Source of the DNA: Prolixibacteraceae bacterium | GTDB taxonomy: Bacteria; Bacteroidota; Bacteroidia; Bacteroidales; Prolixibacteraceae | Length of the DNA: 64,000 nt | Assembly: GCA_019459485.1 (NCBI GenBank) | Contig: JAIBEZ010000083.1 | Coordinates: 1-64,000, forward strand | Direction: 5' to 3' | Shown here: positions 26,127 through 33,224 of the stretch, piece by piece | Position numbering within the stretch: position 1 is the stretch's first letter | Layout of the letters: every line of letters begins with the position of its first letter | Translations under genes and position numbers: made by a program | The notes under the pieces: generated by a model | Seen by the model: the letters and a program-made list of their open reading frames with translations, nothing else | What the model was told of the DNA's origin: nothing | The model's database searches: none

Positions 26127-26606
26127 ATGAAATCACTATTATGGAGAATGACTTTGAAGCTGAAGCGAAAACCCTATTGGATTCAGATGTGTATATTTTT
26201 TGTATCAAGCTTTTTGATTGTCCTTAGCGTAATCCCATTTATTGCATTATCATTTGTACTGGAAGGTGAAAGTACAGAAGGCCCTGATTCATCTTCTTGG
26301 TTTCTAATAATAATTTTGGTTCCAATTCTGGAAACCTTCATACATCAACATTTGCCTTTTAAACTGATGCAAAATTGGAGCTGGGCAAAAAATAAATATG
26401 GACTATATATTCTTGTTTCTGCCATCGTGTTTGGTCTAGTTCATACTTATAGCTTCCAATATATAATTTTTGCTTTTTCAGTTGGATTAATTTTAGCGTA
26501 CATGTATTTCTTTTACAGTAAAAATCCCAGGATATCTTTCTGGTCAACGACCTTAATTCATGCATTGAGAAATTTAATTGCCTTTCTGGCAGCTTTAAAA
26601 CTTTGA
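26127..26606 (+). CDS. CPBP/CAAX-like membrane protein with degenerate motif 1
   Basis: 159 residues with about four membrane spans, matching the CPBP (Abi/CAAX) glutamic protease fold. Motif 2 (FGLVHTYS) and motif 3 (LIHALRNLI) are present. Motif 1, normally EExxxR, reads ILETFIHQ: the second glutamate is Thr and the arginine is Gln. The protein may therefore be catalytically weak or inactive, or use a variant site. It follows the HD gene by 68 bases. Confidence 0.7.
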   Translation: MKSLLWRMTLKLKRKPYWIQMCIFFVSSFLIVLSVIPFIALSFVLEGESTEGPDSSSWFLIIILVPILETFIHQHLPFKLMQNWSWAKNKYGLYILVSAIVFGLVHTYSFQYIIFAFSVGLILAYMYFFYSKNPRISFWSTTLIHALRNLIAFLAALKL

Positions 26607-26649
26607 TAAATTGCAATTTAAAACTTAATAATCAATCAATTGTGATAAA

Positions 26650-27384
26650 ATGACTGACCATTTTTATACCAGTATCGCCACATACTACCAGCAAATTTTC
26701 CCTTTTAATCCGGGGCAGATTAATTTTTTACGACAGGTATTGCCATACAACGGGGCCAAAGTGCTCGATGTGGGTTGTGCCACAGGTGAATTGTCGTTTG
26801 CATTAACACGTTTCGGTTTCCCGATGTGGGCATTCGATTTCGATGCCGAAATGGTTGAGATTGCCCAAAACACAAAAGAGGAAGATACGATGTTCCCGGT
26901 TTTTGAACAGTTGGATATGCGGCTGATTGGAGAGCATTATCCAGAATCTTTTTTTAACACCGTTATTTGCTTCGGAAATACACTCGTCCATTTGCTCAAT
27001 AATGATGATATCCTGAAATTTGCTGAAGGCGCATGCAAACTACTTGCTCCTGAAGGCAAACTCACGATCCAGATTTTAAATTATCAGTACATTCTTGACG
27101 ATCAATTAAAATCACTTCCTTTAATTGACAATGAACACATTTCCTTCGAACGTAATTATGCGTTTGACGAGGGTTCTGATCTTATTGATTTCAATACCAA
27201 ACTTACGGTTAAATCAACAGGTCAGGAAATTGTCAATTCAGTTAAACTGTATGCGATCAGGCAAAATAAACTTCAGGAATTGCTGGAAGAAGCAGGATTC
27301 GGAAATTTTGAATATTTCGGAAGTTTCAACGGAGAGCCATTGACCAAAACCAGTTTGCCACTGATTGTAACCTGTCAGAAATAA
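26650..27384 (+). CDS. Class I SAM-dependent methyltransferase
   Basis: 244 residues. The SAM-binding motif I is VLDVGCATGELSFAL, followed by the acidic strand end FDFDAEMVEIA and the motif IV-like VICFGNTLVHLL. A C-terminal strand-rich part (about 150-244) fits small-molecule methyltransferases. The substrate is unknown. It is co-directional with the CPBP gene, 43 bases apart. Confidence 0.85.
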   Translation: MTDHFYTSIATYYQQIFPFNPGQINFLRQVLPYNGAKVLDVGCATGELSFALTRFGFPMWAFDFDAEMVEIAQNTKEEDTMFPVFEQLDMRLIGEHYPESFFNTVICFGNTLVHLLNNDDILKFAEGACKLLAPEGKLTIQILNYQYILDDQLKSLPLIDNEHISFERNYAFDEGSDLIDFNTKLTVKSTGQEIVNSVKLYAIRQNKLQELLEEAGFGNFEYFGSFNGEPLTKTSLPLIVTCQK

Positions 27385-27387
27385 GAC

Positions 27388-27466
27388 AAATAAACAATAT
27401 CGAATATTCAATAACCAATATCCAAATTCATGGCACAACTTGAAACTTTGAACTTGAAACTAATTC
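27388..27466. repeat. Intergenic repeat before gntP
   Basis: Holds attcaataaccaatat followed by ttgaaactttgaacttgaaact. The same pieces occur in reverse orientation and order at 49104-49195. The repeat leaves almost no room for a standard promoter directly before gntP. Confidence 0.5.
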
Positions 27467-27467
27467 C

Positions 27468-28823
27468 ATGAGCACTACCTATCTTCTCCTTACCGTTGTT
27501 TTTGCAGTTGCATTTTTGCTTTTTCTGGTACTGAAATTAAAACTCAACGCCTTTATTGCACTTCTGATAACCAGCATGTTTGTTGGTGTTGCAACCGGAA
27601 TGCCGCTTGTCGGAATTCTTGAAAGCATACAGAAGGGGATGGGCGGAACCCTGGGCTTTGTGGCCACAGTGGTAGGTTTGGGCGCTATTTTTGGACAAAT
27701 GCTCGAAAGTTCGGGAGGTGCAGAGTCGATGGCGCGTTATCTGGTGAAAAAATTTGGTGAAAAGCGGGCTCCTTTTGCGATGGTGCTGACCGGATTTTTT
27801 GTTGGTATCCCTGTTTTTCTGGATGTCGGTTTCATCATACTTGTTCCCATTGTTTACGCCCTTTCTCGTGACACCAAAAAATCGGTTTTGTACTACGGAA
27901 TTCCTTTGCTGGCCGGTCTTGCTGTCACCCATTCGTTTATTCCGCCAACTCCCGGGCCGGTTGCTGTTGCCGAAATAATCAACGCCGAATTGGGTTATGT
28001 AATTCTTTGGGGGTTTATCCTTGGCTTGCCCATCGCCATAATAGCAGGACCGGTTTTTGGCCGTTACATCAGTAAAAAGATAATTGTTTTTCCTCCTGAA
28101 AATATTGACGTAATTCATCCTGAAACCCGAAAAGACTTGCCCTCTTTTGGATTGATCATCAGTATTATTGCTATCCCACTGTTTCTAATTCTGCTTGCAA
28201 CTGTCAGCGATGTTTTGGTTAAGAAACAGTTCATTTCAGCGGGTTTAATTCCTGATATTCTGGGCTTTATCGGACATCCGTTTGTCGCCTTAACTTTTGC
28301 AACTCTGATATCAATTTATTTCCTCGGAATAAAAAAGGGGTTTAACAAAAAAGAAATTCTCGAGCTCAGCACCAAAGCGCTGGGGCCTGCCGGTATCATC
28401 ATCCTGATAACCGGGGCTGGGGGAGTTTTGAAACAGATTTTGGTTGACAGCGGTATTGGCAAAATGATGGCCGAATCAATTGCAGATTCATCGTTGCCGC
28501 CGGTTTTGCTTGCATGGGTGCTGGCCGCAATTGTTCGGGTTACGCAAGGTTCAGCAACGGTTGCTATGATTACGGCAGCTGGCATTATGGCTCCGGTTCT
28601 GGAAGTTTTCAGTTTAACGCCTACCCACACAGCGCTTGTTGTACTTGCCATTGCATCGGGTGCGACTCTTCTATCACATGTTAACGACAGTGGTTTCTGG
28701 CTGGTAGGTAAATACTTCGGAATGACCGAAAAACAAACGCTCCAGTCGTGGACAGTCATGGAAAGTATCATTTCAGTTCTCGGTTTAATTTTGACTTTGG
28801 CGGTAAGTATGTTTATTTCTTGA
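27468..28823 (+). CDS. GntP-family gluconate:proton symporter
   Basis: 451 residues with about 12-14 membrane spans. Family features include GLGAIFGQMLESSGGAE, the VFLDVGFIILVPIVYAL block, FIPPTPGPVAVAEI and GVLKQILVDSGIG. GntP members import gluconate and related sugar acids (also fructuronate and serine/glycerate-like substrates) with protons. No gluconate kinase is adjacent, so the substrate is only inferred. The next gene is a D-3-phosphoglycerate dehydrogenase-like protein. Confidence 0.92.
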   Translation: MSTTYLLLTVVFAVAFLLFLVLKLKLNAFIALLITSMFVGVATGMPLVGILESIQKGMGGTLGFVATVVGLGAIFGQMLESSGGAESMARYLVKKFGEKRAPFAMVLTGFFVGIPVFLDVGFIILVPIVYALSRDTKKSVLYYGIPLLAGLAVTHSFIPPTPGPVAVAEIINAELGYVILWGFILGLPIAIIAGPVFGRYISKKIIVFPPENIDVIHPETRKDLPSFGLIISIIAIPLFLILLATVSDVLVKKQFISAGLIPDILGFIGHPFVALTFATLISIYFLGIKKGFNKKEILELSTKALGPAGIIILITGAGGVLKQILVDSGIGKMMAESIADSSLPPVLLAWVLAAIVRVTQGSATVAMITAAGIMAPVLEVFSLTPTHTALVVLAIASGATLLSHVNDSGFWLVGKYFGMTEKQTLQSWTVMESIISVLGLILTLAVSMFIS

Positions 28824-28857
28824 TAACTTTTTCGAATTCAGACCTTCCGATTTTAAA

Positions 28858-28865
28858 TAAATTTG
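28858..28865 (+). promoter_or_regulatory. Candidate -7 box for the serA-like gene
   Basis: TAAATTTG matches TAnnTTTG. The transcription start would fall near 28872, 16 bases before the ATG at 28888. The upstream TTTG box is not clear. Confidence 0.45.
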
Positions 28866-28887
28866 TGATCTTTGTCATACTTTTTTC

Positions 28888-30081
28888 ATGACAAAAAAAC
28901 CAAACATCATGTTCAAAATTCAGACATTAAATAAAATTGATCCGGAAGGATTGAGAATTTTCCCTCTTGATAAATACGAGATTGCCAGTGAATTTAATAC
29001 TCCTGATGCAATTATCGTTCGTAGTCAGGCCATGCACGACATGGAGTTGCCTTCAGGCCTGCTTTCAATTGCCCGCGCAGGTGCAGGCGTCAATAATATT
29101 CCAGTCGAAAAATGCACCGAAAAAGGCATTGTAGTTTACAACACTCCCGGCGCCAATGCTCATGGAGTAAAGGAAATTGTAATTGCCGGAATGTTGCTCG
29201 CATCGCGCGATATTGCCAATTCAATTGAGTGGGCAAAAACCTTGAAGGGTAAAGGAAGCGAAGTTGCCGGCCTGGTTGAAAAAGGCAAAGCTAACTTCGG
29301 CGGAACTGAAATCCGTGGAAAAACACTGGCTGTTATCGGACTTGGAGCCATCGGTGTTTTGGTAGCCAATGCAGCCCAGGGCCTTGGGATGAATGTGATT
29401 GGGTACGATCCTTACATTTCGGTTGCCCACGCCTGGAAATTGAGTCGTAACGTGAAGAAGGCCGAAGGACTTGATTCATTGTTGGCCAATGCCGATTTTG
29501 TTTCAATACATGTTCCTCAAATGCCCGAAACCAAAGGTTTTATCAATAAGGATAAAATAAAAATGATGAAAACAGGGGTGAAAATCCTGAATTTTTCACG
29601 AGGTGGTTTAGTGAAAAATCAGGATATGATTGAGGCCATTGGATCTGGAAAAGTTGGTAAGTATGTCACCGATTTTCCTGAAGACGAATTGATCAATGTA
29701 AAAAACATTATTGCCATTCCACATCTTGGCGCTTCTACCGAAGAGTCTGAAACCAATTGTGCAATTATGGCCGTAAATCAAACCATCGACTATCTGGAAA
29801 ATGGAAATATCGTGAATTCGGTGAATTTCCCGACTGCAGAAATGGAACGCAACGGAGGAACCCGTATTTTAGTGGCAAATAGAAATGTACCGAAAATGGT
29901 TAGCCAGATTTCGGCATTGCTCGCCCATGAAGGTTTGAATATTTCGAACATGCTTAACAAAAACAGAGACGAAATTGCCTATAACATTATTGACATTGAC
30001 GGCACTGTTCCTGAAACAATTAAAAACATGATTTCTGAAATAGAAGGAGTAGTAATGGTAAGAATCCTTCCTCCGAAATAA
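28888..30081 (+). CDS. serA: D-3-phosphoglycerate dehydrogenase-like protein with ACT domain
   Basis: 397 residues; an alternative ATG is at 28909. A D-isomer 2-hydroxyacid dehydrogenase core has the NAD-binding GLGAIGVLVANAA with Asp at the end of the next strand (IGYDPY). The catalytic Arg is in FSRGGLV, and the catalytic His in PHLGASTEESE. A C-terminal ACT domain (about 325-397, ILVANRNVPKMVSQISALLA) suggests serine feedback. It catalyses the first step of serine synthesis from 3-phosphoglycerate. serC is not in view, so assignment to serA is by domain layout. Confidence 0.85.
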   Translation: MTKKPNIMFKIQTLNKIDPEGLRIFPLDKYEIASEFNTPDAIIVRSQAMHDMELPSGLLSIARAGAGVNNIPVEKCTEKGIVVYNTPGANAHGVKEIVIAGMLLASRDIANSIEWAKTLKGKGSEVAGLVEKGKANFGGTEIRGKTLAVIGLGAIGVLVANAAQGLGMNVIGYDPYISVAHAWKLSRNVKKAEGLDSLLANADFVSIHVPQMPETKGFINKDKIKMMKTGVKILNFSRGGLVKNQDMIEAIGSGKVGKYVTDFPEDELINVKNIIAIPHLGASTEESETNCAIMAVNQTIDYLENGNIVNSVNFPTAEMERNGGTRILVANRNVPKMVSQISALLAHEGLNISNMLNKNRDEIAYNIIDIDGTVPETIKNMISEIEGVVMVRILPPK

Positions 30082-30108
30082 ATAAACGTCAGTAAAACAT
30101 TTATCTAT

Positions 30109-30158
30109 TACCCGGTAAAAATATTGCGTAATTGCTATCTTTGCCGGGTATTTTTTTA
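30109..30158 (+). terminator. Terminator of the serA-like gene, overlapping a promoter box
   Basis: A 7-bp stem (tacccgg / ccgggta) closes a 28-base loop and is followed by seven or more T. The loop end and the right arm contain TATCTTTG (30136-30143), so terminator and the next gene's promoter share sequence. Confidence 0.65.
30136..30143 (+). promoter_or_regulatory. Candidate -7 box for transketolase
   Basis: TATCTTTG matches TAnnTTTG and would start transcription near 30150, inside the T-tract of the upstream terminator, giving an 89-base leader before the ATG at 30239. No TTTG box at the usual distance. Confidence 0.45.
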
Positions 30159-30238
30159 TAAGTGGAAACGCAATAATATTACGTCCCTGCCTCATTTAAC
30201 CGAAACAGAAAATTTAATCTCTATCAAACTATATAGAA

Positions 30239-32266
30239 ATGCAAAAAAATCTAATTACAAAAGCAGCTGACAATGTTCGGATTTTGTCGGCATCAATGGT
30301 CGAAAAAGCAAAATCAGGGCATCCGGGCGGTGCAATGGGCGGTGCCGATTTTGTAACCGTTCTTTATTCTGAATTCCTGAATTACGATCCAAGTGACATG
30401 ACATGGATCAACCGTGACCGTTTCTTTCTGGATCCGGGCCACATGTCACCAATGTTGTATTCAATTTTGGCAATGAACGGCCACTATACGATGGACGAAC
30501 TGGCCAATTTCCGCCAATGGGGCAGCCCAACTCCCGGCCATCCGGAAGTAGAACCGGCCAGAGGAGTTGAAAACACATCCGGACCACTCGGTCAGGGACA
30601 TACGATGGCTGTTGGTGCAGCTATTGCCGAACGCTTTTTGGTTCAGCGTTTTGGAGAATGGATGGCACACAAAACCTACACTTTCATTTCTGATGGTGGT
30701 GTTCAGGAAGAAGTTTCACAGGGTGCCGGTCGTATTGCCGGATTTCTTGGGCTGAGCAATCTGATCATGTTTTACGATTCAAATGATATTCAGCTTTCAA
30801 CCGAAACCAAAGAGGTTACCAGAGAAGATACCGCAAAAAAATACGAAGCGTGGGGTTGGAAAGTAATCACCATTGAAGGAAACAATCCCGATGCAATCCG
30901 CGCTGCATTGAAGGAAGCAAATGCTGAAACAGAAAAGCCAACCCTGATCATTGGTAAAACCATCATGGGATTGGGCGCTTTAAAAGCAGACGGTTCAAGC
31001 TTCGAACGTCAGTGTGCCACTCACGGAATGCCTTTGGGCGAAGCAGGCGCTTCCTTCGAAAAATCAATCGAAAACCTGAATGGCGATCCTAAAAATCCGT
31101 TTGTCATTTTTGACGATGTTCAGGAGATGTTTGACCAACGTAAAAAAGAATTGATTGCCGCTGCTGCTGAGAAAAAAACAGCTCAACTGGCGTGGAGAAA
31201 TGCCAACCCTGAATTAGCTGCAAAACTTGCTACTTTCTTCAGCAACGAAGCTCCGGCATTCGATTTCGATAAAATTGTTCAGAAAGCCGGAACAGCAACA
31301 CGCGCTGCTTCGAGTACAGTATTAGCGGCATTTGCAGGCGAAGTTGAGAACATGATCGTTTCTTCAGCCGACCTTTCAAACTCTGACAAAACTGACGGAT
31401 TCCTAAAAAAAACCAAAGCATTTACAAAAGGCGATTTCTCCGGATCATTCTTTCAGGCAGGGGTTTGTGAGCTGACAATGGCTTGTGTCATGAATGGAAT
31501 GGCGTTACACGGCGGTATCGTTCCGGTTTGTGGCACTTTCTTCGTATTCTCCGATTACATGAAACCAGCAGTGCGCATGGCCGCCCTGATGCAATTGCCT
31601 GTAAAATATGTTTGGACACACGATGCTTTCCGCGTTGGAGAAGACGGTCCGACCCACCAGCCGGTTGAGCAGGAAGCCCAAATTCGCCTGATGGAAAAAC
31701 TGAAAAATCACCATGGTAAAAACTCAGTGTTGGTGCTTCGTCCGGCTGATAGCGAAGAAGCTACCGTTGCCTGGAAACTGGCCCTCGAAAATACAGATTC
31801 GCCAACGGCGTTGATTTTATCACGTCAAAATATCAAGAATCTGCCGTCAAAAGGTGATCGTTATGCCGAAGCCCAGCAGGCCGGAAAAGGTGCATACATT
31901 GTGACCGATTCGGAAGGAACTCCTGATGTGATTCTGTTGGCAAGTGGTTCTGAAGTTGCCACATTGGTTGAAGGTCAGGTTTTGCTCGAAAAGGAAGGCA
32001 TCAAATGCCGTATTGTATCGGTTCCTTCAGAGGGATTATTCCGCAGCCAAAGCAAAGAATACCAACAAAGTGTATTGCCTTCGGGAGTTAAAAAATTCGG
32101 TATGACTGCTGGTTTGCCCGTTAATCTGGAAGGATTGGTTGGCGCCGACGGCAAAGTGTTTGGTCTGGAATCATTCGGATACTCCGCTCCATATACTGTT
32201 CTGGATGAAAAACTCGGATTTACCGCCGAAAATGTTTACAACCAGGTAAAAGAAATTCTGGCGTAA
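30239..32266 (+). CDS. tkt: Transketolase
   Basis: 675 residues, full length in one chain. The thiamine diphosphate part carries GHPGGAMGGAD, the FLDPGHMSPM histidine, GPLGQGH and the SDGGVQEEVSQGAGRIAG segment with its metal ligands. The pyrimidine-binding part has the CGTFFVFSDYMKPAVRMAA and HDAFRVGEDGPTHQPVEQ regions. It moves two-carbon units between pentose and other sugar phosphates in the non-oxidative pentose phosphate pathway. It is followed by a strong hairpin shared with the convergent gntR gene. Confidence 0.96.
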   Translation: MQKNLITKAADNVRILSASMVEKAKSGHPGGAMGGADFVTVLYSEFLNYDPSDMTWINRDRFFLDPGHMSPMLYSILAMNGHYTMDELANFRQWGSPTPGHPEVEPARGVENTSGPLGQGHTMAVGAAIAERFLVQRFGEWMAHKTYTFISDGGVQEEVSQGAGRIAGFLGLSNLIMFYDSNDIQLSTETKEVTREDTAKKYEAWGWKVITIEGNNPDAIRAALKEANAETEKPTLIIGKTIMGLGALKADGSSFERQCATHGMPLGEAGASFEKSIENLNGDPKNPFVIFDDVQEMFDQRKKELIAAAAEKKTAQLAWRNANPELAAKLATFFSNEAPAFDFDKIVQKAGTATRAASSTVLAAFAGEVENMIVSSADLSNSDKTDGFLKKTKAFTKGDFSGSFFQAGVCELTMACVMNGMALHGGIVPVCGTFFVFSDYMKPAVRMAALMQLPVKYVWTHDAFRVGEDGPTHQPVEQEAQIRLMEKLKNHHGKNSVLVLRPADSEEATVAWKLALENTDSPTALILSRQNIKNLPSKGDRYAEAQQAGKGAYIVTDSEGTPDVILLASGSEVATLVEGQVLLEKEGIKCRIVSVPSEGLFRSQSKEYQQSVLPSGVKKFGMTAGLPVNLEGLVGADGKVFGLESFGYSAPYTVLDEKLGFTAENVYNQVKEILA

Positions 32267-32276
32267 TTAATTAATA

Positions 32277-32320
32277 ACTTTTCCAAAGCTTTATAAATTG
32301 TAATAAAGCTTTGGAAAAGT
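32277..32320. terminator. Strong bidirectional hairpin
   Basis: A perfect 18-bp stem (acttttccaaagctttat and its complement) encloses an eight-base loop. It is T-rich on both outer flanks and sits between the convergent stops of transketolase (+) and the GntR gene (-). It should terminate both transcripts. Confidence 0.8.
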
Positions 32321-32326
32321 TTTACT

Positions 32327-33058
32327 TTAAGAATGTTTGAAGAATTTGTTGTAAACCTGCATGTTGCGATCAATATGAGCTTGCATCTTTTCGTAGGCAC
32401 GATCAGCATCCCGCTCACGAATTGCATTCACAATTTCCTTGTGGTAACCGAGGGTAATTTCTTTTTCGCCATCAATGTTGGCATAAATAAAGTTGCGCAT
32501 CCGAGGCAGCAAATTATGAACGGGTTCCATGGTAATTATCACGAACGGATTCTCTGTTGCCCGTGCCACTGCCAGATGGAAACGGTTGTCAATATCTGAT
32601 TCGAGCTGTGTGTTGTCGGGATTGCATTTGGCAAATTCTACCAGATTGGCCTCCATGATTTTCAGATCCTCATCTGTGCGGTTAATCGCAGCCATTTTGG
32701 CAATTTCAGGCTCAAAAGCCAGTCGAAGCTCAATGATTTGGCTGATAAGGTTTTCGTCGAACTTCAAGTCGTAATACAAGTTCAGCGAACTGATGGCATC
32801 TTTCAATTCAATTTTGGTGACCACCATCCCGCTTCCTTTTTTGATTTCGATCAGGCCACGGGCACTCAGTCTTCGCAGCGCTTCGCGCAACGCAGTGCGG
32901 CTAACGGCAAACATTTCGCACAACTCGCGTTCAGAAGGGAGTTTGGCTCCGATGGGCAGCTTCTTTTCACGGATTGCACGCTCGATGTTCCGCTCAATTT
33001 TCTGACTCAAAGTTTGTGTTGTACCTATTTTCTGAAAAATATCTTCCATCGCTTCCAT
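32327..33058 (-). CDS. GntR/FadR-family transcriptional regulator
   Basis: 243 residues. An N-terminal GntR winged helix (about 15-85, LPSERELCEMFAVSRTALREAL and RGLIEIKKGSGMVV) is followed by an all-helical FCD ligand domain (about 100-235) with Asp and His metal ligands (D-x-x-FHLAVARA and HKEIVNAI). FCD regulators sense organic or sugar acids. Neighbours that fit such a ligand are GntP upstream and the GH31 gene downstream of the shared region, but the regulon is not known. A dyad 57 bases before its start could be its operator. Confidence 0.9.
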   Translation of the reverse strand: MEAMEDIFQKIGTTQTLSQKIERNIERAIREKKLPIGAKLPSERELCEMFAVSRTALREALRRLSARGLIEIKKGSGMVVTKIELKDAISSLNLYYDLKFDENLISQIIELRLAFEPEIAKMAAINRTDEDLKIMEANLVEFAKCNPDNTQLESDIDNRFHLAVARATENPFVIITMEPVHNLLPRMRNFIYANIDGEKEITLGYHKEIVNAIRERDADRAYEKMQAHIDRNMQVYNKFFKHS

Positions 33059-33114
33059 GATTAACCAGGTTTAATATCAGCTTGTTTACACAAAGAAAAT
33101 GATTTTTTGCAATT

Positions 33115-33130
33115 TGTATGCTATCATACA
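33115..33130. promoter_or_regulatory. Candidate GntR operator (TGTATG-N4-CATACA)
   Basis: A perfect inverted repeat, TGTATG, four bases, CATACA, lies 57 bases upstream of the GntR gene. It has the size and symmetry of operators bound by FCD-type GntR dimers. Autoregulation is inferred. Confidence 0.45.
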
Positions 33131-33131
33131 G

Positions 33132-33173
33132 AAAAACCTTTTTCAAAGCTTTGTTGCCTTGAAAAAGGTTTTT
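33132..33173 (-). terminator. Terminator of the GH31 gene
   Basis: A 15-bp perfect stem (aaaaacctttttcaa and its complement, 33132-33146 and 33159-33173) with a 12-base loop lies 50 bases past the GH31 stop. The distal arm read on the minus strand ends in ttttt. Confidence 0.7.
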
Positions 33174-33200
33174 TTGATGTCTAGACTGAACGATTCGTAC

Positions 33201-33224
33201 AGAGACAGGACATGTCCTGTCTCT
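33201..33224. repeat. Perfect 24-base palindrome containing the GH31 stop codon
   Basis: The sequence agagacaggaca is directly followed by its exact reverse complement. The GH31 stop codon (33223-33225) lies at its edge. Similar gagac...gtctc palindromes recur as interspersed repeats in many Bacteroidota and cyanobacterial genomes (from memory). No second copy is in this window. Confidence 0.6.
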
